A stretch of DNA of 64,000 nucleotides from NCBI RefSeq assembly GCF_036346615.1, contig NZ_CP107836.1, positions 434,001-498,000 on the forward strand, in the 5' to 3' direction. The first letter of the stretch is position 1. The number at the start of each line of letters is the position of its first letter. The position numbers were made by a program, and so were the translations under genes. Source of the stretch: Streptomyces sp. NBC_00523. Its GTDB lineage: Bacteria; Actinomycetota; Actinomycetes; Streptomycetales; Streptomycetaceae. Below the pieces are notes generated by a model. It did no database searches, had not been told where the DNA came from, and worked only from the letters and a program-made list of their open reading frames with translations. Positions 40,275 to 49,200 of this stretch are shown here, in pieces.

Positions 40275-41129
40275 ATGGACGATCTCGCGGGATTCCTGCG
40301 GACCCGGCGCGCCCGGGTCGACCCGGCCTCGGCCGGCATCTCCGCCGACAGCCGCCGCCGGGTGGACGGGCTGCGCCGCGAGGAGGTCGCGCACCTGTCC
40401 GGGGTGAGCGTCGACTACTACGTACGCCTGGAACAGGGACGCGCGACCCAGCCATCCGAGCAGGTCCTCGACGCGCTCGCCCGTGTCCTCGGCCTGGACG
40501 AGACGGAGCGCGAGCACCTCGACCGGCTCGCCCGGCAGCGGCGCCGGTGCGCGAAGACGCCCGGCGGGCGGGTCCGGCCCGAGCTGCTGCGCGTCCTCGA
40601 CCTGGTGACCGACGCACCCGCGCTGATCATGGACCACCGCATGGACGTCCTCGCGGGCAACCGCCTGGCCAGGCTGCTGTACGGCCGGGCGCTGCCGGGG
40701 ATGAACACCGCCCGGCACCTCTTCCTGGAGGAGACCGAGCGGGGTCTGTACGCGGAGTGGGAGCAGTGCACCCTGGACGCGGTCGGCCACCTGCGGCTGG
40801 CCGCCGGCAAGTATCCGGACGACGCGCGGCTGGCCTCGCTCATCGGGGAGCTGTCGATGGGCAGCGACCGCTTCCGCCGGCTGTGGGCCCGCGCGGACGT
40901 GCGGGCCCGTACGCATGGGCGCAAGGTGTACCGGCACCCGCTCGTCGGTGTGCTGGAGCTGCACCAGGAGAACTTCTCGCTGGTGGACGCGCCGGGCCGG
41001 GAGATGATCGTGCTGTCGGCGGCGCCCGGCAGCCCGGCGGAGGACGGCCTGCGGCTGCTGTCCGGGCTGGGGGCGGAGAGCGACGGCGCGCCCGACCGGC
41101 CCCCCGTCCGTGAGGAACGCCCCCGCTAG
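40275..41129 (+). CDS. XRE-family regulator with MmyB-like ligand domain
   Basis: A 284-residue regulator. The helix-turn-helix is at about 25-75: GLRREEVAHLSGVSVDYYVRLEQG then QVLDALARVLGLDETEREHLDRLA. The C-terminal domain begins RPELLRVLDLVTDAPALIMDHRMDVL and includes LARLLYGRALPGMNTARHLFLEE, the PAS-like MmyB ligand-binding fold common in Streptomyces. Such proteins usually lie divergent from an oxidoreductase gene and repress it, as here with the quinone reductase. Its last 4 bases overlap the convergent aldo/keto reductase gene. Confidence 0.9.
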   Translation: MDDLAGFLRTRRARVDPASAGISADSRRRVDGLRREEVAHLSGVSVDYYVRLEQGRATQPSEQVLDALARVLGLDETEREHLDRLARQRRRCAKTPGGRVRPELLRVLDLVTDAPALIMDHRMDVLAGNRLARLLYGRALPGMNTARHLFLEETERGLYAEWEQCTLDAVGHLRLAAGKYPDDARLASLIGELSMGSDRFRRLWARADVRARTHGRKVYRHPLVGVLELHQENFSLVDAPGREMIVLSAAPGSPAEDGLRLLSGLGAESDGAPDRPPVREERPR

Positions 41130-42115
41130 CGAGCCGCCTCGAAGCGCGCCAGGTGGTCGTCGCCGAGCCGGACGTCCCGGGCGGCGAGGGCTTCCTCGAC
41201 GTGCTGGACGCGGCTGACGCCGACGATGGGGGCGATGCCCTGGTGCTGGAGCCACGCCAGGACGACCTGGTTCTTCGTCGCGGAGACCTCATCGGCCACC
41301 TCGTCCAGGACCGCGAGGACCCTGGTGGTGCCGGGGTGGTCGTACGTGGCGGGGAACGGCTTCTCCGGGCGCGTGTAGGAGCCCCAGAGCAGGGAGCTGT
41401 ACGCCCACACCTCCAGCCCTTCCGCCTCTGCGATGTCCAGGTCGTCAGGGGTGAGGTGGCGGTGGCCGCCCTCCGCGACGGGGGTGAGCGGGCGGGGCTG
41501 GACGAGGGAGTGGCGCAGTTGCAGCGCCGTCCACGGCTCGACGCCCTGCTCGCGGGCCAGGGACCGGGCGCGCTCGACGCGCCAGGCGGGGTGGTTCGCC
41601 GCGCCGACCCGCAACGCCACGCCCTTGGTGACCAGTTCACCGAAGGCTCCGACCGTCTCCTCCAGGGGGACGGTGCGGTCCTCGGCGTGGGCCCACAGCA
41701 GGTCGACGTGGTCGACGCCGAGGCGCTCAAGGCTCTCCGTCATGCCCGCGTGGACGGCGCGGGCGGAGAGGCCTTCGGCGCTCTCGGGCCAGGAGTGCGG
41801 GACGAGCGGGTTCTGCCGGACCTTGGTCGCGATCCGCACGGCGTCGCGGGCGCCGGGGCGGGCCGCCAGCCACGCGCCGATGACGCGCTCGCTGGCACCG
41901 CCGACGCCGCTGGGATCGGCCCAGAAGGAGTAGCAATTGGCGGTGTCCAGCCAGCCGCCGCCACCGGCGACGAAGGCGTCCAGGATGGCGAAGGACGTGT
42001 CGGGGTCGACCTGTGTGCCGAAGCCCATGGTGCCCAGAACGATCCGGGGGTTCGCCTCGTTGGTGTCGGTGGCGTGCGCGTCGGCGCGGTTCGTGTTCGC
42101 GTTCATGTCCGTCAT
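41126..42115 (-). CDS. Aldo/keto reductase (AKR potassium-channel-beta/Tas-like)
   Basis: A 329-residue AKR of the larger Aldo_ket_red family. It has GTMGFGTQV at the barrel start, WLDTANCYSF (Asp and Tyr), ATKVRQN (Lys), and VDLLWAHAEDR, where the usual catalytic histidine is present in LLWAH. AYSSLLWGSYTRPEKPF and QVVLAWLQHQGIAPIVGVSRVQHVEEAL match the C-terminal NADP site. The start at ATG 42115 lacks a strong ribosome site; ATG 42106 is an alternative. It converges on the XRE regulator gene and is divergent from a GNAT gene. Confidence 0.88.
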   Translation of the reverse strand: MTDMNANTNRADAHATDTNEANPRIVLGTMGFGTQVDPDTSFAILDAFVAGGGGWLDTANCYSFWADPSGVGGASERVIGAWLAARPGARDAVRIATKVRQNPLVPHSWPESAEGLSARAVHAGMTESLERLGVDHVDLLWAHAEDRTVPLEETVGAFGELVTKGVALRVGAANHPAWRVERARSLAREQGVEPWTALQLRHSLVQPRPLTPVAEGGHRHLTPDDLDIAEAEGLEVWAYSSLLWGSYTRPEKPFPATYDHPGTTRVLAVLDEVADEVSATKNQVVLAWLQHQGIAPIVGVSRVQHVEEALAARDVRLGDDHLARFEAAR

Positions 42116-42174
42116 GCTCGGCGTTGAAGTGCGCTCCAGGTCAAGCCCGTTCTTCGAAACCTTCAGGAGTTGTG

Positions 42175-42975
42175 GTGGCGTATCTCGCGGAATCGGTCGA
42201 GTCGATGGAACAACTCACCGTCGGCTGGCGGACGATGGTGCTCGACCGGGATGCCGGCGCGGACGTACGGGACCTGCCCGGGATCGCCGTGCGCTGGGCC
42301 GACTGCGGCTTCGCGTTCTGGAACTGCGTCACCCTGACCGACGTCGGCGCGGACGCGGCGCTCGCCGCCCGGCGCATGAGTGAGGCGGCGGACATCATGC
42401 GGGCGAAGCGGCGGCCCGGCTTCCTCTGGGTCTTCGAGGGGCTGCTCGACGCGGAGGCGCGCGCCTCGCTGGACACGGCGGCCGAGCGCGCCGGACTGGC
42501 GTACGCCTTCCCCGGCACGGGCATGGCGGGCGACCTCTTCCCGCTGCCCGAACCGGCCCACCCGGAGCTGGAGTTCGTCCGCGTGAGCGAGGACGACCAC
42601 CTGTTGGCGTACGCGGATCTGAACTCGCGCGCGTACGGCTTCCCCCTGGACGCGGGCCGCGACGGGCTGGCGGGGTCCGCGCTGTGGAAGAGCGGGGTGC
42701 ACGCCTACCTGGGCCTGCGGGAGGGGGTGCCGGTGACGTGTGCCGCGACGGTGGAGGCGGCGGGGCGGCTCTTCGTCGTGCTGGTCGCCACCGATCCGGC
42801 GTGGGAGCGCCGGGGTTACGGCGAGGCGGTGACGCGCAAGGCGCTGTACGAGGGGGCCCGCGCCACCGGGCTGACCCGCGCCACCCTGCACGCGACGGCG
42901 GCGGGCGCCCCGGTGTACCCGCGGATCGGGTTCACCCCCAATTCGGCCATGCGCTTCTACGGGTTGCAGAAGTGA
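42175..42975 (+). CDS. GNAT-family N-acetyltransferase (two-domain)
   Basis: A 266-residue protein whose C-terminal half (about 135-266) is a GNAT domain. The CoA site is DPAWERRGYGEAVTRKALYEG, preceded by strand RLFVVLVAT, and the end motif is PVYPRIGFTPNSAMRFYGL. The N-terminal half (about 1-130) also has GNAT-like topology but no clear CoA loop, so it may be a degenerate repeat. I chose GTG 42175 because CAGGAG lies 5 to 6 bases before it; GTG 42172 is too close to that site. Substrate unknown. Confidence 0.82.
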   Translation: MAYLAESVESMEQLTVGWRTMVLDRDAGADVRDLPGIAVRWADCGFAFWNCVTLTDVGADAALAARRMSEAADIMRAKRRPGFLWVFEGLLDAEARASLDTAAERAGLAYAFPGTGMAGDLFPLPEPAHPELEFVRVSEDDHLLAYADLNSRAYGFPLDAGRDGLAGSALWKSGVHAYLGLREGVPVTCAATVEAAGRLFVVLVATDPAWERRGYGEAVTRKALYEGARATGLTRATLHATAAGAPVYPRIGFTPNSAMRFYGLQK

Positions 42976-43131
42976 GGGCGGCCGTCGGCCCTGTCACAGA
43001 ACCATGACACGCGGGGTCACAACCCGGGGCGCGGGTGGCCTGTCCAACTGGGTGAGACGACGGGCTGATCCACCCGTCGTCGGCGGGTCGCGGCAACCGG
43101 CCGCGCCGCCCACACGCCCTGGGGGAATACC

Positions 43132-44319
43132 TTGAACACCGTTGCGCGCAGCCTGCGTTCGTCCGCCGTCGCCTCGGCCGCCGGCCTGCTCCTGGCCCTG
43201 GCCGGAGCCGCCCTGGCCCCGGCCGCCCTGGCCGACAGCGGCCCGCCCATGCTGGCAGTCTCCACCGACGCGCCCGCGACGGTCGGCCTCGGCGGTCTGC
43301 CGGTCGCCTTCACCACCACGGCGTCCAACCCCGGCCCGAACGACACCTCGTCGGCGCGCCTCATCTACCGCATCGACGGCGGCAACGCCCTGCCGGAGAA
43401 CGCCCTGAGCCTGGAGTACCGGCTCGACGGAACGACCTGGAAGTCCGTGCCGCTGGAAGTCATCGAAGGCATGTACGGCGGTGAGCTTCCCGAGCAGTTC
43501 CCGCTGGCCGCCGGAAAGTCCCGGACGGTGCAGTTGCGCCTCGGGCTTCCCATGGGCACCCCGCACAACGGCGACAGCAACGGCGGCACCGACCACCTGA
43601 AGCTGACGACGATGATCTCCTACGGGGCCGCGGGCGCCGCCAACGACACCGACGTGGACAACGTAAAGGTCGACGGGCTGGACACTCACTTGTCCGGTGT
43701 GCCGGCCACCGCGACCGCCGGTGGCCCGGCGATCGCCTTCAAGGCCACGGTCGACAACCCGACGCCGTCGGCGTACGAGAACGTCACGGACGTGCTGTTC
43801 ACCAACCGGTACACCACCGTCCAGGTGCGGCGCTCGGGAACGTGGACGACGCTGAAGCCGATCACCTCGAACGCCGAACCGGACGTCTACGGGTACAACG
43901 TGATCGGCAAGGACGCCTCCCTCCCGGCGCACGGCAGCGCGTCCGTCGACATCCGCGTGACCTACCGCAAGGACGCTCCGCTGGGGAAGACCGAGGTGTC
44001 CCCCTGCGCCATCGTCAACGCGGGTGATATCCCCTTCCGGGGCATCACCAGCTGCGGCAAGGGCGCCACGCTCACCGTGAAGAAGGCGGCCACCTCCGGC
44101 ACCCCGTCCCCCTCCCCCTCCGTCACCGCGACCGCGTCGTCCTCCCCCACCACCACGGGCACCGGCTCCACCTCGGCGTCGTCCGGCATGTCCGCGCAGC
44201 TGGCCGAGACCGGGAGCGGCGGCCTCTCGGCGACCGCGGTGGGCGCGGCGGGCCTCGTCGCGGCCGGGGCGGGCGCCCTGGGCTTCACCGCGGTGCGCCG
44301 CCGTCGCGGCCGGGTCTGA
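43132..44319 (+). CDS. LAETG-anchored cell-surface protein
   Basis: A 395-residue exported protein with a signal peptide (SSAVASAAGLLLALAGAALAPAALA, cleavage near 35). It has two or more Ig-like beta domains (about 40-170 and 175-320: TVGLGGLPVAFTTTASNPGP, LPAHGSASVDIRVTYR) and a Ser/Thr/Pro-rich wall-spanning stretch (about 325-355). A sortase signal follows: LAETG, a hydrophobic helix, and the tail RRRRGRV. LAxTG is the motif preferred by class E sortases of Streptomyces. The start appears to be TTG 43132 with GGGGGA 5 bases upstream; no in-frame ATG or GTG precedes it. No sortase gene is in the window. Confidence 0.82.
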   Translation: MNTVARSLRSSAVASAAGLLLALAGAALAPAALADSGPPMLAVSTDAPATVGLGGLPVAFTTTASNPGPNDTSSARLIYRIDGGNALPENALSLEYRLDGTTWKSVPLEVIEGMYGGELPEQFPLAAGKSRTVQLRLGLPMGTPHNGDSNGGTDHLKLTTMISYGAAGAANDTDVDNVKVDGLDTHLSGVPATATAGGPAIAFKATVDNPTPSAYENVTDVLFTNRYTTVQVRRSGTWTTLKPITSNAEPDVYGYNVIGKDASLPAHGSASVDIRVTYRKDAPLGKTEVSPCAIVNAGDIPFRGITSCGKGATLTVKKAATSGTPSPSPSVTATASSSPTTTGTGSTSASSGMSAQLAETGSGGLSATAVGAAGLVAAGAGALGFTAVRRRRGRV

Positions 44320-44328
44320 GCGGGCGGC

Positions 44329-44376
44329 GGACGGGTCCGGTCCCCGGCGCGCAGGCGTCGGGGACCGGACCCGTCC
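44329..44376. terminator. Strong bidirectional hairpin terminator
   Basis: A perfect 18-bp stem (44329-44346 pairs with 44359-44376) encloses a 12-base loop. It occupies the 70-base gap between the LAETG gene and the convergent lipase gene. This is the longest perfect hairpin I noticed in the window. Confidence 0.8.
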
Positions 44377-44389
44377 GGGCCGCGCGGGG

Positions 44390-45118
44390 TCAGGAGGCGA
44401 TGAACCGCGCGACCCGGCCGAGGACGACCGTGTCGGCCAGATACCCGATGTGGGTCTGGCAGAGCACGTTGTTGTTCGTCGCGCCGCTCAGCCGGGTGCT
44501 GGTGTACGGGAGGATGACGCCGTCGCACGCCGAGTACCAGGTGGCGTACTTGGTGTCGCCGGGGGTCTCGTCACCCGAGGTGATCTGCGCGATGAACGAG
44601 GAGCCCGGGTACATCTGCTGACAGGTCGTGTAGATCAGGCAGGCCCCGGCGGCCGTGGTGCCGTGGTTGGCGCCGGCGATGGACGCGAGGTGGCTGACGC
44701 TGGTGTTGCCGCCCAGCACCTTCAGGTAGTACTGGCTGACCAGGCCGCCCATGGAGTGGTTGACGATCGCGACCTTGCTCGCCCCGGTCCGGGACTTCAC
44801 GCCGTCGACGAAGGCGGCGAGGCCCTGGGCGTTGGTGATGTTGTTGCCGTAGGAGTCGTACTCGTACGCGAAGAGGTTCGCGCTCGACCAGCCGTTGAGG
44901 CGGAAGACGCTCATGGCAGTGACCCAGTTGGAAGCGCTGCCGGTGTAGCCGTGGACGAAGACGACCGGAGTACTGGTCGACAGCGGCTGCACCGCGGCCG
45001 CGCGGGCCGAGGTGTTCGTCTCGGCGGCTCCGGCCGGGGACGACGGCGAGAACAGGGTGAACGCGACCGTGACGGCCGCGAGGACACCGAGGAGCCTGTG
45101 CGGTGAACGACGGGGCAT
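44390..45118 (-). CDS. Secreted lipase/esterase of the small LipA-like alpha/beta-hydrolase type
   Basis: A 242-residue exported lipase. The signal peptide ends about residue 32 (SPAGAA). The oxyanion loop is VVFVHGYTGSASNW. The nucleophile is S122 in IVNHSMGGLVSQYY. The Asp is probably D199 in SACDGVILPY, and the His is H223 in CQTHIGYL. The minimal lidless fold and the N-terminal HGYTGS resemble Bacillus LipA and Streptomyces class 2 lipases, which hydrolyse short- to medium-chain triacylglycerols outside the cell. It is convergent with the LAETG gene across the 18-bp hairpin. Confidence 0.9.
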   Translation of the reverse strand: MPRRSPHRLLGVLAAVTVAFTLFSPSSPAGAAETNTSARAAAVQPLSTSTPVVFVHGYTGSASNWVTAMSVFRLNGWSSANLFAYEYDSYGNNITNAQGLAAFVDGVKSRTGASKVAIVNHSMGGLVSQYYLKVLGGNTSVSHLASIAGANHGTTAAGACLIYTTCQQMYPGSSFIAQITSGDETPGDTKYATWYSACDGVILPYTSTRLSGATNNNVLCQTHIGYLADTVVLGRVARFIAS

Positions 45119-45334
45119 GGGCACTCCTGAGGGGAACGTGGGGATGTGGTGGCCTGCCCGCACAAGGTGCCGGGCGGGGGGTGCCCACGCCATCGGCGAA
45201 TTCACCGGTCTTCGTGAGCCGTGTGCGGGTGTTCCGTGGCGGCCGGGCCCGGGGAACGGTGGTTTTCAGCCGTTCGGGCCCGGGACGCGGTGTTCCGCCC
45301 CCGGGCGGCGCGGCGCTCGCGCAGAGTGCTGCGT

Positions 45335-46081
45335 ATGACCGCGCCCGCTGAGCTGCTCCACCTCCTCGCCCGCACCCGGGCCTCCCTCGACGGGGAGGAG
45401 GTCACGTACTGGTGGTCGGGCGATGTGTACGCATGGGCGCCCGACCAGCCCTACCAGCGCCTCTTCGGCTTCGAGGGGGTCAATGTGGCCCGGCTCGTCC
45501 AGGACGCCGATGCCGGGCCGGGCGCCTTCCAACTGCTCACCCGCGAGGCCGCCTTCTACCTCGACCCGCAGACCCGGGAGATCCTGGAGACCTGGCAGGA
45601 TCTGCCGGTGGTGCACGTCTGGAACGACCCGGCCAACCAGAAGTGGCGGCCCTTCCCGGTGCCCATGACGGAGCTGGGCGGCCAGGTGTGCTTCAGCCTG
45701 GAGATCCCGCTGGCCTATCCGTCGCCGCTGCCCGTCGCGGAGTACCCCGTGCACTCCTCCGGAGACACCTACCGGGCGCTGGAGCTCTTCCAGTTCTTCG
45801 CCGACCGGGCGGACCTCGCCGGTCCGGCGACGAGTGTGCCCGCCACCATGTCGTGGACGCGGATGTCCCCGTGGCTGCCGTGGATGGCCCGGGGCCAGGC
45901 GCCGGGCGGGCTGACGTTCCACTGCCGGGGCCGGAAGCTCGGCTCGTACGCGGAGGTGCCGGAGCGCACCCGCGCCTACATCGCCGACCGGCACCCGGAG
46001 TTCGCGCACGCGCCGGAGCGGTGGAGCGAGCCGAACGAGACCAGCTGGACGTACTTCCGCAAGCTCAACCCTCCGGCGTAG
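45335..46081 (+). CDS. DUF1838-like protein
   Basis: A 248-residue soluble protein with the look of DUF1838: EEVTYWWSGDVYAWAPDQPYQRLFGFEGVNVARLV near the start, then LTREAAFYLDPQTREILETW, and MSWTRMSPWLPWMARGQAPGGLTFHC. It ends WTYFRKLNPP. Proteins of this family are uncharacterised; the long conserved tryptophan-rich segments suggest a steroid- or lipid-like binding pocket, but that is speculation. ATG 45335 has no strong ribosome site. The 216 bases upstream, between this and the lipase gene, form a divergent promoter region with no feature I can name. Confidence 0.65.
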   Translation: MTAPAELLHLLARTRASLDGEEVTYWWSGDVYAWAPDQPYQRLFGFEGVNVARLVQDADAGPGAFQLLTREAAFYLDPQTREILETWQDLPVVHVWNDPANQKWRPFPVPMTELGGQVCFSLEIPLAYPSPLPVAEYPVHSSGDTYRALELFQFFADRADLAGPATSVPATMSWTRMSPWLPWMARGQAPGGLTFHCRGRKLGSYAEVPERTRAYIADRHPEFAHAPERWSEPNETSWTYFRKLNPPA

Positions 46082-46214
46082 CAAGGAGCCGGCGCCCGCC
46101 TTATGGACACCGCGCCATGGGCGTGCTCTCATGCCACTTGCCCTTTTCCAACGATGCACAACGAGCGGCGCGGTGCGGACGGGCCTGCCGATCGGGGTGA
46201 GAACGGAGTCGCAC

Positions 46215-49200
46215 ATGAAACCTCCATCCGCGAGGCGGCGCAGAGGGCTGCGGCGGTGGATCGGCGGAGCCGCCGTCCTCGGGACCGCCGCGGCCATGAC
46301 GGTGACGGGCACGGCGAGCCCGGCCTCGGCCGGCGGTCCGCACAGCCACCGCGTCCCGACGGTGACCTCGGGCGACGCCCGGTTCCAGGTCCTGTCGCCG
46401 ACGCTGATCCGGACCGAGTACGCGGGTGACGGGGCGTTCACCGACGAGGCGACGTTCAACGCCATCGGCCGGGGTTCCTTCACCCCGGCGGCCTACACCG
46501 CGAAGACGGCGGACGGCTGGCTCACCGTCAGGACGAGCGCGGTGACGCTGCGGTACAAGGTGGGGTCCGGGCCGTTCGACGCGAGCAACCTGTCGGTCCG
46601 GCTCAACGCGGGGGACTCCCCCGTGACCGCCGCCCCCTGGCACCGCGTCAGCTGCCCGCCCGGCGCGCTGTGCGAGGCGGAGAACCTGCGGGCAGGCGGG
46701 GTCTCCGTGGCGTCCGACCACGACGGCTACACCGGGACCGGGTTCGCCGCCGGGTTCGAGAGCACCGGCGCTTCCCTGTCCTCTGACATCGATGTCAAAG
46801 CGGCGGGCTCCTACCGGTTCGCCGTGCGGTACGCCAACGCGCGCGGCGGCGACGGCAAGAGCGAGCCGCGCACCCTCACCCTGTCGGTGGACGGCGGTGA
46901 CGAGCAGCGGGTGACGCTGCCCCGGACGGCGGACTGGGACAGCTGGGAAACCGTCTCCGCCGGGGTCCGGCTGGACGCCGGGCACCACACGGTCAGCCTG
47001 ACCCGGGGCGCCGCGGACTCCGGCAGTGTGAACGTGGACAGCGTCGCGCTGCTGGGCGAGGGCGAGGCGTACCCGCCCGCGTCGAGCACGGCGATCGCCG
47101 ACTGCCGGTTCGGGGTGAGCTGCGAGGCGGAGGCCGGGCGGGTCGTCGGTACGGCGGCCGCCGCCACCGACCATCAGGGCTTCGCCGGGAACGGCTTCGT
47201 CGCGGAGCTCAACCAGGGTTCCTCGCTGACGACCCATGTGGTGGAGGTCCCGTCGGCCGGGACGTACACCCTGCGCGTCCGGTACGCCAACGGCCCGGGC
47301 GGCGACGGCCGGCACGAGGCGCGCACCGCCACCGTGTCGGCGGGCGGCGCCACCGGCACCCTGTCGTTCCCCGCGACGGACGACTGGGACACGTGGTCCA
47401 CGGCCACCCTGCCCGTCCACCTGGAGGCGGGCGCCAACGACGTCACCCTGGGCTGCCCGGACGCCGGCAGCTGCCATGTGAACGCGGACACCGTGTCCGT
47501 CGCCGCCACCGGGGACCCCGCTCCGCAGCCGCATCTGGCCCTCGGCGGCTACCGGCGCGGCCTCGACGGCGTCACCGGCGACGGCGCACCGCCCGCCACC
47601 ACGCCCGGCCTGCTCAACCGGGACGGCTGGTATCTCCTGGACGACACCCCGTCCGCGCTCTACGACTCCGCCACCCGCAAGGTGACCCAGCGCTCCGACC
47701 ACGGCGGCGCCCCGTACCAGGACGGCTACCTCTTCGGCTACGGGCACGACTACAAGCGGGGCCTCGGCGACCTGGCGACGCTCACCGGGCCGCCCGCGCT
47801 GCTGCCCTCCTGGGCGTACGGGGTCTGGTACTCGGAGTACATCGACCGCACGGACGCGGACTACCGCAACACGATCCTGCCGAAGTTCCGCTCGGAGGGC
47901 GTGCCGTTGGACGTGCTGGTGACGGACACCGACTACAAGGCCGTCAACGCGTGGAGCGGCTGGGAGATCGACCCGGCCAAGTTCCCCGATCCGAAGGGGT
48001 TCTTCGACTGGTCCGAGTCCCAGGGGCTGCACAACACGCTCAATGTGCACCCCAGCATCCTCGCCACCGACCCCCAGTTCGCCCAGGCGCAGAAGACCGC
48101 CAAGGGCAAGCTGAAGAAGGGCGGTTGCGCGGGCGGCGCGGGCTCCGACTGCTACACCTTCGACTTCGGCGACCCCGATCAGTTGCAGGCGTACATGGAT
48201 CTGCACCGGACCATGGACGAGCAGGGCAACGACTTCTGGTGGCTGGACTGGTGCTGCGACGCGGCGCAGTCGTCGCTGCCCGGTGTGACCCCGGACGCGT
48301 GGATCAACCAGCAGTACGCGGACGCCACCGGCCGCCACCTCGACCGGCCGTTCGTCCTCTCGCGCGCCTTCGGTTCGCTCCAGGCGGGCGGCTACAGCGG
48401 TCAGCAGGCGGTGCCCACCGGGCCCTGGGCCGACAAGCGCACCACGGTCCACTTCACCGGCGACACGTCGTCCACCTGGGGCACGCTGAAGTTCGAGGTC
48501 GGGTACACCCCGGCCGAGTCGGCGGCGACGGGGATGGCCAACGTCACGCATGACATCGGCGGCCACAACGACACGACGGGCCTGAAGGGCTCGGAGACGT
48601 ACACCGACGGCGGCGGCACGCACACCACGACGAAGCTGTCCGACGACCTGTACGCGCGCTGGGTGCAGTTCGGCACCTTCCAGCCCGTCGACCGGCTGCA
48701 CAGCAACCACAGCGACCGGCTGCCCTGGCAGTACGGTCCCGAGGCGTCGGCGTCCGCGAAGAAGTTCCTCAACCTCCGGGAGAAGCTGCTCCCGTACACG
48801 TACACCCTCGCGGAGGAGGCCAACCGGACCGGTGTGCCGATCGTCCGGCCGATGTATCTGGAGTACCCGGAGGAGCGGCAGGCGTACGAGACGGCCGGCA
48901 GCGAGTACTTCTACGGCTCCGACATGCTGGTCGCCCCGGTCACCACCCCCGGCGCCTCCGCGAAGACGTCGGTGTGGTTCCCGCCGGGGCAGTGGACGGA
49001 CTACTTCACCGGCAGGACGTACGAGGGCGGCAGCACCCGGGAGGTCACGACGACGCTGGACACCATGCCGGTGTTCGTCAGGGCGGGCGCGATCATCCCG
49101 GGCCGCACGCAGGACGTCGCCCACGACGGCGCGGCCGGCGCGGACGACCTCACGCTCACGATCGCCCCGGGCCGATCCGGTTCGTTCAGCCTGTACGAGG

